Assembly (NCBI RefSeq): GCF_900111885.1
Contig: NZ_FOKG01000005.1
Coordinates: 1 to 64,000, forward strand
Length of the DNA: 64,000 bases
Source: Amycolatopsis marina
GTDB lineage: Bacteria > Actinomycetota > Actinomycetes > Mycobacteriales > Pseudonocardiaceae
Reading direction: 5' to 3'
This document shows, one piece after another, positions 25,085 through 34,377 of this stretch (position 1 is the stretch's first letter; each line of letters begins with the position of its first letter). The notes beneath the pieces were generated by a model. It was not told where the DNA came from. It was given only the letters and a program-made list of their open reading frames with translations, and made no database searches. The translations under genes were made by a program, and so were the position numbers.

Positions 25085-26044
25085 ATGACACTGTTCTCTT
25101 CGATGCGTGGCCCGTCCGCGCGCCGTCCGGCGCACCGGGTGACCACCGCCATCGGGGCCGCGCTCGTGCTGCTGGCCACCGCCGCCTGCACCGCGGAACC
25201 GCAGCAGACACCACCCCAGGACACCGCGTCCGGCGCGCCCAGCCTGTTGGACCTGGCTCCTGTTGCCAGCGCGGAGGAACTCGGCTCCTCCCGCACGGCC
25301 GCGGCGATCAAGCGACGTGGGGAGCTCCTCGTCGGCGGTGAGGTGAACATGCCGCTGCTGTCCCAGCGGAACCCCACCACGGGGCAGACCGAGGGATTCG
25401 ACGCCACACTGAGCAAAATGCTCGCGAAGTACATCATCGGCGAGCCGAACACGAAGATCATCAAATCCACTCCGGAGACCCGTGAAGCACTGCTGCGGAT
25501 CAACACGGTCGACGTGGTGATCCGGATTTACTCCATCACCCCGGCACGAGCGGAAAAGGTGTCGTTCGCGGGCCCCTACCTCACTTCGGGGCAGGCCATA
25601 GCCACCCTGAAAACAGAAAAGAACATCACCGCCCCGGAAGACCTCAACGGAAAGACCGTGCTCGCCGTCGCGGGTGCGACCAGCGTTCAGGCCGTGCGGG
25701 ACCACGCACCCGATGCCGAGATCAAGACCTTCGACACGGCTCCGGAGTGCATCCAGGCGCTGGAGGACGGTGGCGGCGACGCGTACGTGCACGATCTCAC
25801 GCTGCTGGCGGGGTTCGCGTTCCTGAACGAGAAGATCCAGGTGGTGGGCGACCCGTTCACCAGCGAGCCCTACGGAATCGGCCTGCGCCACGGGGACGAG
25901 GAGTTCAAGCAGTTCATCAACACCTGGCTGAAGAAAATCGAGGATGCCGGGCTGTGGGAGCAGGCGTGGCAGCAGTCGCTCGGCACGGTGGTCGCGGGCG
26001 ACCCGCCCGAGCCCCCCGCGATCGGCTCGGCACCCGGGTCTTGA
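25085..26044 (+). CDS. Orphan ABC-type amino-acid substrate-binding lipoprotein
   Basis: A 319-aa extracellular solute-binding protein of the polar amino acid (family 3) type. A basic N-terminus and hydrophobic stretch end in a lipobox LLATAAC with Cys35 as the lipidation site. The mature domain shows IKRRGELLVGGEVNMPLLSQRNPTTGQTEGFDATL and VDVVIRIYSITPARAEKVSFAGPYLTSGQAI, the usual GluB/GlnH pattern. The ATG at 25085 gives a normal signal; the frame is open from 24983. No permease or ATPase gene is adjacent, so it must work with components encoded elsewhere or as a sensor. Confidence 0.88.
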   Translation: MTLFSSMRGPSARRPAHRVTTAIGAALVLLATAACTAEPQQTPPQDTASGAPSLLDLAPVASAEELGSSRTAAAIKRRGELLVGGEVNMPLLSQRNPTTGQTEGFDATLSKMLAKYIIGEPNTKIIKSTPETREALLRINTVDVVIRIYSITPARAEKVSFAGPYLTSGQAIATLKTEKNITAPEDLNGKTVLAVAGATSVQAVRDHAPDAEIKTFDTAPECIQALEDGGGDAYVHDLTLLAGFAFLNEKIQVVGDPFTSEPYGIGLRHGDEEFKQFINTWLKKIEDAGLWEQAWQQSLGTVVAGDPPEPPAIGSAPGS

Positions 26045-26095
26045 CCCAGGACCCGATCGGGAAGTAACTGCGATGCTCGCGCGTTGCACACAGGC

Positions 26096-27109
26096 GTGAC
26101 TTCCGTGCCCAGCACCAGCCTGACCGAAACACCGCTGTCCGTTCTGGACCTTTCGCCGATCACCAGCGGCTCCGACGCGGCGACCTCCTTCCGTAACACC
26201 GTGGATCTCGCCAAACACACGGAGTCGCTCGGCTACCGCCGATACTGGCTCGCCGAGCACCACAACATGCCGGGGATCGCCAGCTCCGCCACCGCTGTGC
26301 TGATAGCGCAGGTCGCGTCGGCCACCGAGCGCATCAGGGTCGGCTCCGGCGGAGTGATGCTGCCCAACCACGCCCCGCTGGTCGTGGCCGAGCAGTTCGG
26401 CACTCTCGAGGCGTTCCATCCGGGCCGGATCGACCTCGGGATCGGCAGGGCGCCGGGCACCGACCAGCGGACTGCCGTCGCGCTGCGCGGCTCGGCCGCC
26501 TCGCTGTCCGCCCAGGACTTTCCGCAGCAGCTGACGGAGTTGATGGAGTACTTCGCCGCGGATGACAGCAGGTCGGTGCGCGCGGCGGTCGCCGAGGGCA
26601 ACCGCCCGCCGATCTGGCTGCTCGGGTCGAGCGGCTTCAGCGCGCAGCTGGCCGGAATGCTCGGCCTTCCGTTCTCCTTCGCGCATCACTTCAGCGCGCA
26701 GAACACCGGTCCGGCGCTGCGGATCTACCGGGAGTCGTTCCAGCCGTCCGCCGTGCTGGACGAACCGTACGTGCTGCTCGGAACCTCGGTCATCTGCGCC
26801 GAGACCGACGAGCACGCCCGCTGGATCGCCGGTCCTGCCGGAGTGACCTTCCTCAGTCTCCGGCACGGGCGGCCGATCCCGCTGCCGAGTCCGCAGGAGG
26901 CCGCGGACTACCCGTACTCCGATCTGGACCTGATGTTCATCGAGGAGCGCATGGCGAGCAACATCGTCGGTTCGCCGGAGACCGTTCGCAAGGGTCTCGA
27001 CGACCTGGTGGCCGAAACCGGCGCGAACGAGTTGATGATCACCACGATGGTGCACGGCCACGAGGACCGGCGCCGCTCCTACGAACTGGTCGCCGGCCTG
27101 GCCCGCTGA
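26096..27109 (+). CDS. LLM-class flavin-dependent oxidoreductase
   Basis: A 337-aa luciferase-like monooxygenase-fold protein of the MsnO8 type: [68 protein letters not shown], and a late [14 protein letters not shown]. It is expected to use FMN or F420, and the substrate is unknown. The frame is open from a TTG at 26084; GTG at 26096 or 26105 are equally possible and no strong ribosome binding site decides. The gene ends at a 38-bp perfect palindrome. Confidence 0.88.
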   Translation: MTSVPSTSLTETPLSVLDLSPITSGSDAATSFRNTVDLAKHTESLGYRRYWLAEHHNMPGIASSATAVLIAQVASATERIRVGSGGVMLPNHAPLVVAEQFGTLEAFHPGRIDLGIGRAPGTDQRTAVALRGSAASLSAQDFPQQLTELMEYFAADDSRSVRAAVAEGNRPPIWLLGSSGFSAQLAGMLGLPFSFAHHFSAQNTGPALRIYRESFQPSAVLDEPYVLLGTSVICAETDEHARWIAGPAGVTFLSLRHGRPIPLPSPQEAADYPYSDLDLMFIEERMASNIVGSPETVRKGLDDLVAETGANELMITTMVHGHEDRRRSYELVAGLAR

Positions 27110-27114
27110 CCTGG

Positions 27115-27208
27115 CCCGACCTCGCACTTTCCCGGGAAAGTGCGAGGTCGGGAGGCCCTGAGCTGGGACGGGACGTTAGCCTCCCCGCATTCTTGCGGGA
27201 AAGTGCGG
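27115..27208. repeat. 38-bp perfect palindrome plus degenerate copy (family 1, locus 3)
   Basis: A perfect 38-bp palindrome spans 27115-27152, centred on CACTTTCCCGGGAAAGTG. It starts 5 bp after the LLM stop codon. A degenerate copy (GCATTCTTGCGGGAAAGTGC) lies within 27186-27208 and abuts the adenylate cyclase stop codon. Lying between two convergent genes, it is a likely bidirectional terminator. Confidence 0.9.
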
Positions 27209-28756
27209 CTACGTCACCTCGGCAACCGGCGCCGCGACACGGGTCGGTTCGGTGCGCCCGCGCAGGGTGGTCTCGTCGATCGCGGTCCAGAGCGCGGCTT
27301 CGTCGCCGTCCGCGTGCTCGACCGCGCGCATCGAGGCCACCACGCGCCCCGGCACGGACTTGGCCAGCTCGGTGAGCCGCGCCGCCTCGTTCACCGGGTC
27401 ACCGATCACGGTGTACTCGTACCGGTTCTCCTCACCGATGTTGCCCGCGACGGCCGGTCCCGCCGCGACCCCGATGCCTGCCTCGCATTCGGTCACCTCG
27501 ACCCGCAGCCGCCTGCTCATGGACCGCGCGGCGGCCAGTGCCCGCCCCTCGGGATCGGACAGGCTCGTGGGTGCGCCGAACACGGCGAGCGCCGCGTCGC
27601 CCTCGAACTTGTTCACCGAGCCCCCGTGCTCGTGCACCTCGGCCACCACCACTCCGAAGAAACGGTTGAGCACGCCGACCACCTCGGTCGGCGGGTGGGT
27701 GGCCGCCAGGGTCGTCGAACCGATGACATCGACGAACAGCACGGCCACCTCCCGCACCTCCCCGCCGAGTTCGATGTCCCTGGACAGCAGCGCCTCCGTT
27801 GCCACCTCGTGGCCGACGTGCCTGCCGAACAGATCGCGGATGCGTTCCCGCTCCCGCAGGCCGTCCACCATCCGGTTGAAGCCCGCCTGCAACAGCCCGA
27901 GCTCGGTCCCGTCGAACACCACCACCTCGGCGCTCAGGTCCCCGCCCTGCACCCGGGCCAGCGCGGAGCGCACGGTCCGGATCGGGGCCACCGTCGCCCG
28001 CGCCATCAGCAGCACGATCAGGAACCCGAACACCAGGATGATGCCGCCGAGCACCAGGATGTTGATCGAGAGCTGCGTGGCCGAGACGTCACCTCTGGCC
28101 AGGGCGAACAACGCGACCAGCATGAGACCCGTCAACGGCACCCCGGAGCCCAGCGCCCAGGCCATCAGCACGCGGGTGGTCACTCCGGCGACCATCCGCC
28201 TACGCGGGGCAGGCCCGCTGGAGAGGGCCCGCGCGGCGATCGGCCGGAGCGCGAACTCGCTGAGCAGGTAGGCGTTCGCGCACACGACGAGGCCGCCGAG
28301 TCCGACGGTGAAGCCGACCTTGAACACCGCGTCCGGGAGTTCGAGGGCGTAGATCGTGGTGAACAGCACCGTGCCGCCGAACCAGAGAGCGGCCTGCAGC
28401 CGGAACAGCCGGATCGGCACGCGCAGCGTCGCCCTGCGCTCCGGTTCGGTGGGCGGCCGTCCCTCCAGCACCCAGCGCATGGTGCGCAGTGCCCGCCTGG
28501 TGCCCCAGACGATACCGACGGCGAGCGCGAACACGATGTACGCCGGCAGCGCGACGAAGTGCACCAGGGTCAGGTCCCCGACGAAGACGCTCGGTCCTGG
28601 CAGCACGACCGTCACCAGCGTCACGACGGCGACGATGCCGACCAGATTGGCGATCACCAGCGTCGCGGTGAGCAGCAGCTGCACCCGCAGGCGCAGCACC
28701 GTGTTCCGCTGGTTCACCGAGCCGAGCAGCCAGGACCCGAGCGGGCTCGCGCTCAT
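27209..28756 (-). CDS. Class III adenylate cyclase with six-TM and HAMP domains
   Basis: A 515-aa membrane cyclase producing cAMP. Six membrane helices (about 25-255) lead into a HAMP domain (ATVAPIRTVRSALARVQGGDL) and a catalytic domain (about 320-500). Metal-binding Asp residues are in FVDVIGST and KFEGDAALAVFGAP, where Lys specifies adenine. The second set is in YTVIGDPVNEAARL (Asp, Asn, Arg). All six canonical residues are present, so it should be active as a homodimer. It resembles mycobacterial Rv1318c/Rv3645-type cyclases. It starts 19 bp after the pyc stop. Confidence 0.92.
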   Translation of the reverse strand: MSASPLGSWLLGSVNQRNTVLRLRVQLLLTATLVIANLVGIVAVVTLVTVVLPGPSVFVGDLTLVHFVALPAYIVFALAVGIVWGTRRALRTMRWVLEGRPPTEPERRATLRVPIRLFRLQAALWFGGTVLFTTIYALELPDAVFKVGFTVGLGGLVVCANAYLLSEFALRPIAARALSSGPAPRRRMVAGVTTRVLMAWALGSGVPLTGLMLVALFALARGDVSATQLSINILVLGGIILVFGFLIVLLMARATVAPIRTVRSALARVQGGDLSAEVVVFDGTELGLLQAGFNRMVDGLRERERIRDLFGRHVGHEVATEALLSRDIELGGEVREVAVLFVDVIGSTTLAATHPPTEVVGVLNRFFGVVVAEVHEHGGSVNKFEGDAALAVFGAPTSLSDPEGRALAAARSMSRRLRVEVTECEAGIGVAAGPAVAGNIGEENRYEYTVIGDPVNEAARLTELAKSVPGRVVASMRAVEHADGDEAALWTAIDETTLRGRTEPTRVAAPVAEVT

Positions 28757-28775
28757 GCGGTCGGCGCCACGCCGG

Positions 28776-31700
28776 TCACTCCAGCACCACCAGGAGGTCT
28801 CCGCCCTCGACCTGCTGGACCGAGTTGATGGCGAGGCGGGAAACCTTGCCTGCCTCGGGCGCGGTGATCGCGGCCTCCATCTTCATCGCCTCGATGGTCG
28901 CGATCGTGGCACCGGCCTCGACCTCGTCGCCGTCGCGGACGGACAACGTGACCACCCCGGCGAACGGTGCGGCGACCTGCTTGGGGTCGGACTTGTCCGC
29001 CTTCTCCGCGGCCGGCAGGTCGGACGCCACCGACTTGTCCCGGATCTGGATCGGCCGGAGCTGACCGTTCAGCGTCGCCATCACGGTACGCATGCCGCGC
29101 TCGTCCGCCTCCCCGATCGCTTCGAGTTCGATCAGCAACCGGACACCCTGTTCGAGGTCGACCGCGTGCTCGTCCCCGGGGCGCAGCCCGTAGAAGAAGT
29201 CCTTGCTCGGCAGCACACTGGTGTCGCCGTATGCGGCCCGGTGTGCCTCGAAGTCCTTGGTGGGTCCGGGGAACAGCAGGTAGTTCAGTGTCACCCGCCG
29301 GTCTGACGCGAGGCTCTTGCGTTCCTCCTCGGACAGCTCGACGACCGGCTTGGGTTCGGCCCTGCCCTCCAGCGCCTTGCTCCGGAACGGCTCCGGCCAA
29401 CCACCGGGCGGGTCGCCGAGTTCCCCGCGCAGGAAGCCGATCACCGAGTCCGGGATGTCGTACTTGTTCGGCTCGGCCTCGAACTCCTCTGGTGATACTC
29501 CCGCGCCGACGAGGTGCAGGGCGAGGTCGCCGACGACCTTGGACGACGGTGTGACCTTGACCAGGTGTCCGAGGATCCGGTCGGCCGCCGCGTACATCGC
29601 CTCGATGTCGGTGAAGCGGTCGCCGAGGCCGAGTGCGATGGCCTGGGTGCGCAGGTTCGACAGCTGCCCGCCGGGGATCTCGTGGTGGTAGACCCGGCCT
29701 GTCGGCGAGGCCAGGCCTGCTTCGAACGGCGCGTAGATCTTGCGCACGATCTCCCAGTAGGGCTCGAGATCGCCGACGGCCTGCAGATCCAGCCCGGTCG
29801 GCCGGTCGGAGTGATCGGTCGCCGCCACGATCGCCGAGAGCGATGGCTGCGAGGTGGTTCCCGCCATCGAGGCCACGGCCCCGTCGACGGCGTCCGCGCC
29901 GGCCTGCACCGCCGCGAGGTAGGTGGCCAGCTGACCACCCGCGGTGTCGTGGGTGTGGATGTGCACCGGAAGGTCGAACTCCTTGCGCAGTGCGGATACC
30001 AGCCGCGCCGCGGCGGGCGCGCGGAGCAGTCCCGCCATGTCCTTCACGGCGAGCACATGCGCGCCTGCCTCGACGATCTGCTCGGCGAGCCGGAGGTAGT
30101 AGTCCAGTGTGTACAGCTTCTCGTCCGGATTTGAGAGATCGGACGTGTAGCAGAGCGCCACCTCGGCAACCGCCGTTCCGGTCTCCCGCACCGCTTCGAT
30201 CGCGGGTCGCATCTGGGAGACGTCGTTGAGGGCGTCGAAGATGCGGAAGATGTCGATCCCCGTCGCGGTCGCCTCCTCGACGAAGGCGTTCGTCACCTCG
30301 GTGGGGTACGGCGTGTAGCCGACCGTGTTCCGGCCGCGCAGCAGCATCTGCAGGCAGATGTTGGGCACCGCCTTGCGCAGCGCCGCGAGGCGCTCCCACG
30401 GATCCTCCGCGAGAAAGCGCAGTGCCACGTCGTAGGTCGCGCCGCCCCAGCACTCGAGGGAAAGCAACTGCGGCACCGTGCGCGCCACGACCGGCGCGAC
30501 CGCGAGCAGGTCCTTCGTGCGGACCCGCGTAGCCAGCAGTGACTGGTGCGCGTCGCGGAAGGTGGTGTCGGTGACACCGATCGTCGGCGACTCCCGCAGC
30601 CAGCGGGCGAATCCCTCCGGTCCGAGTTCGAGCAGCCGCTGCCGGGATCCGGCTGGCGGTTCCCGGCCATCGATCGGCGGCAGCTTCTCCACCGGGTTGA
30701 TCAGGCGAGGGCGTTCCCCGTTCGGCTTGTTCACCGTCACGTCGGCGAGGTAGGTCAGCAGCCGGGTGCCGCGGTCGGCCGAGTGCCGGGCGGTGAGCAG
30801 GTGCGGTCGCTGCTCGATGAACGACGTCGTGACCCGGCCCTCCTGGAAGTCCGGGTCGTCCAGCACCGCCTGCAGGAACGGGATGTTGGTCGCCACACCG
30901 CGGATACGGAACTCGGCGACGGCTCGCCGTGCCCGCCCGACCGCCGTCTTCAGGTCCCGTCCACGACAACTGAGCTTGACCAGCATCGAGTCGAAGTGGG
31001 CGCTGATCTCGGTGCCCGCGAAGGCGGTGCCGCCGTCGAGCCGGATACCGGAGCCGCCGGGTGAGCGGTACGCGCTGATCATCCCGGTGTCGGGGCGGAA
31101 GCCGTTGGCCGGGTCCTCTGTGGTGATCCGGCACTGCAGTGCAGCACCGCGCAGGTAGATCGCGTCCTGGGAGAGGCCGAGATCGGCCAGCGTCTCGCCG
31201 GCGGCGATCCGCAGCTGCGACTGCACCAGGTCCACGTCGGTGACCTCCTCGGTCACCGTGTGCTCGACCTGGATGCGCGGGTTCATCTCGATGAAGACGT
31301 GGTTGCCATAGGGATCGAGCAGGAACTCGACCGTGCCCGCGTTGCGGTAGCCGATCTGTTCGGCGAAGGCGACCGCGTCGGCGCAGATCCGGGCGCGGAG
31401 TTCAGGGTCGAGGTTGGGCGCGGGGGCGAGCTCGATGACCTTCTGGTGCCTGCGCTGCAGCGAGCAGTCCCGCTCGTAAAGGTGAATGACGTTGCCCTCG
31501 CCGTCGGCGAGGATCTGCACCTCGATGTGCCGCGGATCCACGACGGCCTTCTCCAGGAACACCGTGGGATCACCGAAGGCGGACTCGGCCTCGCGCGCGG
31601 CGGCCTCGATCGACTCGCGCAGCATCCTCGGCTCCGTGACCCGCCGCATTCCCCGGCCGCCACCACCGGCAACGGCCTTGACGAACAGCGGGAAGCCGAG

Positions 31701-32150
31701 TTCCTCCGCGTCCGCCACCAACCGATCGATGTCGGAGGACGGTTGCGAGGAGCCGAGCACGGGCACTCCCGCCGCGCGCGCGGCGGCCACCGCGCGGGCC
31801 TTGTTGCCGGTCAGCTCGAGGATCTCGGCGCTCGGGCCGACGAAGGTGATTCCGGCCTCCTCGCAGGCCCGAGCCAGGTCGGGATTCTCCGAGAGGAATC
31901 CGTACCCCGGGTAGACGGCGTCCGCGCCTGCCTTGCGGGCGGCTTCGACGATCTCCTCGACGGAGAGATACGCGCGGACCGGGTGTCCTTCCTCCCCGAT
32001 CTCGTAGGCCTCGTCGGCCTTCAGCCGGTGCAGTGAGTTGCGGTCCTCGTGCGGGAACACCGCGACTGTGCCTGCGCCCAGTTCGTAGCCTGCACGGAAC
32101 GCGCGAATGGCGATCTCACCACGGTTCGCGACGAGTACCTTGCGGAACAT
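28776..32150 (-). CDS. pyc: Pyruvate carboxylase
   Basis: A 1124-aa biotin enzyme converting pyruvate, bicarbonate and ATP to oxaloacetate. The N-terminal biotin carboxylase (about 1-450) starts MFRKVLVANRGEIAIRAFRA and has the GGGGRGMR loop and EMNPRIQVEHTVTEE. The carboxyltransferase (about 530-1000) contains TFRDAHQSLLATRVRTKDL. The C-terminal carrier domain has the biotinylated Lys in IEAMKMEAAI (around 1089). Length and order match the single-chain enzyme. The location after rsmD is as in mycobacteria. Confidence 0.98.
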   Translation of the reverse strand: MFRKVLVANRGEIAIRAFRAGYELGAGTVAVFPHEDRNSLHRLKADEAYEIGEEGHPVRAYLSVEEIVEAARKAGADAVYPGYGFLSENPDLARACEEAGITFVGPSAEILELTGNKARAVAAARAAGVPVLGSSQPSSDIDRLVADAEELGFPLFVKAVAGGGGRGMRRVTEPRMLRESIEAAAREAESAFGDPTVFLEKAVVDPRHIEVQILADGEGNVIHLYERDCSLQRRHQKVIELAPAPNLDPELRARICADAVAFAEQIGYRNAGTVEFLLDPYGNHVFIEMNPRIQVEHTVTEEVTDVDLVQSQLRIAAGETLADLGLSQDAIYLRGAALQCRITTEDPANGFRPDTGMISAYRSPGGSGIRLDGGTAFAGTEISAHFDSMLVKLSCRGRDLKTAVGRARRAVAEFRIRGVATNIPFLQAVLDDPDFQEGRVTTSFIEQRPHLLTARHSADRGTRLLTYLADVTVNKPNGERPRLINPVEKLPPIDGREPPAGSRQRLLELGPEGFARWLRESPTIGVTDTTFRDAHQSLLATRVRTKDLLAVAPVVARTVPQLLSLECWGGATYDVALRFLAEDPWERLAALRKAVPNICLQMLLRGRNTVGYTPYPTEVTNAFVEEATATGIDIFRIFDALNDVSQMRPAIEAVRETGTAVAEVALCYTSDLSNPDEKLYTLDYYLRLAEQIVEAGAHVLAVKDMAGLLRAPAAARLVSALRKEFDLPVHIHTHDTAGGQLATYLAAVQAGADAVDGAVASMAGTTSQPSLSAIVAATDHSDRPTGLDLQAVGDLEPYWEIVRKIYAPFEAGLASPTGRVYHHEIPGGQLSNLRTQAIALGLGDRFTDIEAMYAAADRILGHLVKVTPSSKVVGDLALHLVGAGVSPEEFEAEPNKYDIPDSVIGFLRGELGDPPGGWPEPFRSKALEGRAEPKPVVELSEEERKSLASDRRVTLNYLLFPGPTKDFEAHRAAYGDTSVLPSKDFFYGLRPGDEHAVDLEQGVRLLIELEAIGEADERGMRTVMATLNGQLRPIQIRDKSVASDLPAAEKADKSDPKQVAAPFAGVVTLSVRDGDEVEAGATIATIEAMKMEAAITAPEAGKVSRLAINSVQQVEGGDLLVVLE

Positions 32151-32200
32151 GCCGGTCCTTCCCTCGTACGGATCGGTAGATTGCGCACGTTACCGCCTGC

Positions 32201-32217
32201 CTCCCGCTGTGCGGGAG
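32201..32217. terminator. Short hairpin between the subtilase and pyc
   Basis: A 7-bp inverted repeat CTCCCGC-TGT-GCGGGAG lies downstream of the subtilase stop codon and upstream of pyc. It could end the subtilase transcript. It is short and unsupported by a U tract. Confidence 0.35.
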
Positions 32218-32253
32218 TTCCGTACCAGGTGATGGACATCATTGCGGTGCGAC

Positions 32254-33213
32254 CTACCGCTCGGCGCTCCCGGTGAACAGCAGCCGGTTGGCCGTGCCAT
32301 CGGGCACTGCGCTCAGTGCGTCCTCGGTCGCCGCGGCCAGCAGTGCCTCGCCGACCTCGGCAGGTGTGGCCTCCGGATGCTGCGCCCGGTAGAGGGCCGC
32401 GGCCCCCGCGACATGGGCGGCGGCGATCGAGGTTCCCGACTGCACGGAGACGGCCCCGCCGGTACTCGGTGCGGGAATCTCCGCGCCCGGGGCGAAAAGG
32501 TCCACCGCTGAGCCGGAGTTCGACCGCGACACAGCGGCGTCGGTGCGATCCGCCGCCGCGACGGTCAGCGCCTCGGCCACCCTGCCCGGCGAGAAGTCAC
32601 CCGCCGACGCACCTGAACTGCCCGCGGGCACCGCCACCGGCATCACCGCGGCAAGCTCGCGGACGGCCTCGTCGAGCGCTTCCTCCGGCGGGCCGCCGAT
32701 GCCGAACACCGCAACCGCGGGTTGCGTGGCGTTCACCCTGACCCACTCGATTCCGGCGAGGATGTCGAGCAGACTCCCCGCGCCGTTGTCATCGAGGACC
32801 CGGACCGGCATGATCCGTACGTCCTTGGCGATGCCGTGGTGCTCCGCACCGATCACTCCGGCGAGATGAGTGCCGTGCCCGTTGCCGTCGGTGGCGTGAT
32901 CGTCGTCGTCGACGAAGTCCTTGCCGGGCCACACCCGCCCCTCGAACTCCGGATTGGTGCCGTCGACGCCGGTGTCGATGACGTAGACGGTCACCTGCTC
33001 CGCCCTGGTCGGGTAGCGGTACAGCTGGTCGAAGCCCTCCCGCTGGTCGATCCGGTCCAACCCCCAACTCGGCGGCTCCGCCTGCTCCCCCGGCTCCGTC
33101 ACCGCGGCTTCGACGGGCGCCGCAGCCGCCGATGGCACCACCAGCCCCATCCCCGACGTCACAAGAACAACCGCCGTTGTCGCGAGCACGGCCCGTGCGC
33201 CTCGAAGTCCCAT
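32254..33213 (-). CDS. Secreted S8 (subtilisin-like) serine protease with altered oxyanion residue
   Basis: A 319-aa exported subtilase with signal peptide about 1-32 (AVLATTAVVLVTSGMG, cleavage near SAAAA-P). The catalytic triad is present: Asp80 in YVIDTGVDG, His113 in GNGHGTHLAGV and Ser262 in SGTSIAAAHVAG. The usual AAGN motif that supplies the oxyanion-hole Asn reads PAGSSG here, with Ser199 in the Asn position. Only a short (about 20-residue) linker precedes the catalytic domain, so there is no large propeptide. It is divergent from the Tat/amidase pair. Confidence 0.88.
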   Translation of the reverse strand: MGLRGARAVLATTAVVLVTSGMGLVVPSAAAAPVEAAVTEPGEQAEPPSWGLDRIDQREGFDQLYRYPTRAEQVTVYVIDTGVDGTNPEFEGRVWPGKDFVDDDDHATDGNGHGTHLAGVIGAEHHGIAKDVRIMPVRVLDDNGAGSLLDILAGIEWVRVNATQPAVAVFGIGGPPEEALDEAVRELAAVMPVAVPAGSSGASAGDFSPGRVAEALTVAAADRTDAAVSRSNSGSAVDLFAPGAEIPAPSTGGAVSVQSGTSIAAAHVAGAAALYRAQHPEATPAEVGEALLAAATEDALSAVPDGTANRLLFTGSAER

Positions 33214-33427
33214 GCGAAGGGCTTACCCGCTGCGGCCAGGCCCGGCAACGCGAGCGTTCCCCCGATCGTGAGCCCACCGAAGGCGAGCACCGCGGGGACA
33301 TCCCCCAAAATAAAGCCAAAATCTTTTCGGCGTTGATTCCGCTGAGTGGCCGGTTGTACGATCAGCCCATTCAGCCGAAATTGATTCGGCAGATTCTTCG
33401 TCGTCTCGCGTACGAAACGAGAAAAAC

Positions 33428-33622
33428 ATGTCCGAGATCGAGCATTCGAGGCGTCGTTTTTTCGCCTCGGCCGGAAAGACTCTGACCGCGGCGGCCGCAC
33501 TGTCCCTGCTGCCGGCCACCGCCTTCGCGGCGACCGCGACCGAGCTGACGGCAGGTGTCGACGCCGCTGCCGGCGAGCCGCTCGACGCCGGAATCGACTG
33601 CGACCGGGAGCGCCAGCTATGA
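33428..33622 (+). CDS. Tat-signal-bearing small protein overlapping the amidase gene
   Basis: A 64-aa ORF with a strong twin-arginine signal: SRRRFFASAG, a hydrophobic stretch TLTAAAALSLLPA, then an AFA-A cleavage site near residue 34. About 30 further residues have no recognisable domain. Its TGA overlaps the amidase ATG in an ATGA, so the two are translationally coupled. Secreted PGRP amidases normally carry such a signal in the same chain, which makes a frame-split gene a strong alternative. Confidence 0.6.
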   Translation: MSEIEHSRRRFFASAGKTLTAAAALSLLPATAFAATATELTAGVDAAAGEPLDAGIDCDRERQL

Positions 33623-34350
33623 CCACCGTCGTGACCAGGGCAAAGTGGGGTGCGGTCGCGCCGCGCAACGTGCCGACCAACATCACTCCCGGCAAGGGCG
33701 GAGTTGCCATCCACCATGTCGGCAAGGGGTCGGTGGCCAGATCGGACCACGCGCAGTGCGCGGCACAGGTGCGCGGCATCCAGAAATTCCACATGGAAGA
33801 AAAGGGCTGGGCGGATATCGCATACACCTATCTGGTCTGCGTGCACGACTACATTTTCGTCGGCCGCGGCAAGAATGTGCGAACGGCCGCCAACGGCTCG
33901 AACTCCGGAAATCAGAACTGGTATGCGGTGTGCGGACTCGTGGGTGACGAGGACACCCTGGGGGAAAAACTGGTCGACGCCTACAAATCCGCCATCGTGG
34001 ATCTGCGCACCTCCGGGGGCGCGGGCCGGGGTATCACCGGCCACCGGGACCATGTCTCCACGACCTGTCCCGGCGACGAGCTCTACCAGATGGTCAAGGA
34101 TGGGGCGCTGACCCCGGGCCCTGATGTCCCGCCGCCCTGGCCCGGGATCTACCTGAGCTATCCGCCGATCATGCGGAACAGCAGCGTCACGGTCTGGCAG
34201 AAGCAGATGCGCGCCCGCGGCTCGTCCATCACCGCCGACGGCGCGTACGGCCCCTCGTCGAAGTCCGCGTGCACCTCGTTCCAGCGCGAGAACGGCCTCA
34301 CCGCCGACGGCATCGTCGGACCGGCCACCTGGGACGCCACCTGGGCCTGA
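33619..34350 (+). CDS. PGRP/Amidase_2-type N-acetylmuramoyl-L-alanine amidase with PG-binding domain
   Basis: A 243-aa peptidoglycan amidase. The PGRP domain (about 5-160) holds the zinc ligands His32/33 in IHHVG, His142 in GHRDH and Cys150 in TTCPGD, with Tyr in IAYTYLV. A Pro-rich linker leads to a PG_binding_1 domain (about 188-243: VTVWQKQMRARG, GAYGPSSKSACTSFQRENGL, GIVGPATWDATW). The chain itself has no signal peptide. Domain order resembles phage endolysins, but no phage genes are nearby. It is coupled by ATGA to a Tat-signal ORF. Confidence 0.88.
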   Translation: MTTVVTRAKWGAVAPRNVPTNITPGKGGVAIHHVGKGSVARSDHAQCAAQVRGIQKFHMEEKGWADIAYTYLVCVHDYIFVGRGKNVRTAANGSNSGNQNWYAVCGLVGDEDTLGEKLVDAYKSAIVDLRTSGGAGRGITGHRDHVSTTCPGDELYQMVKDGALTPGPDVPPPWPGIYLSYPPIMRNSSVTVWQKQMRARGSSITADGAYGPSSKSACTSFQRENGLTADGIVGPATWDATWA

Positions 34351-34377
34351 CGCAAACCGGGCCTGACGTGACCTCTG

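Noticed and set aside
33619..34350. Phage endolysin from a prophage
   Set aside because: The domain order is endolysin-like, but there are no holin, structural, integrase or att-like sequences nearby.
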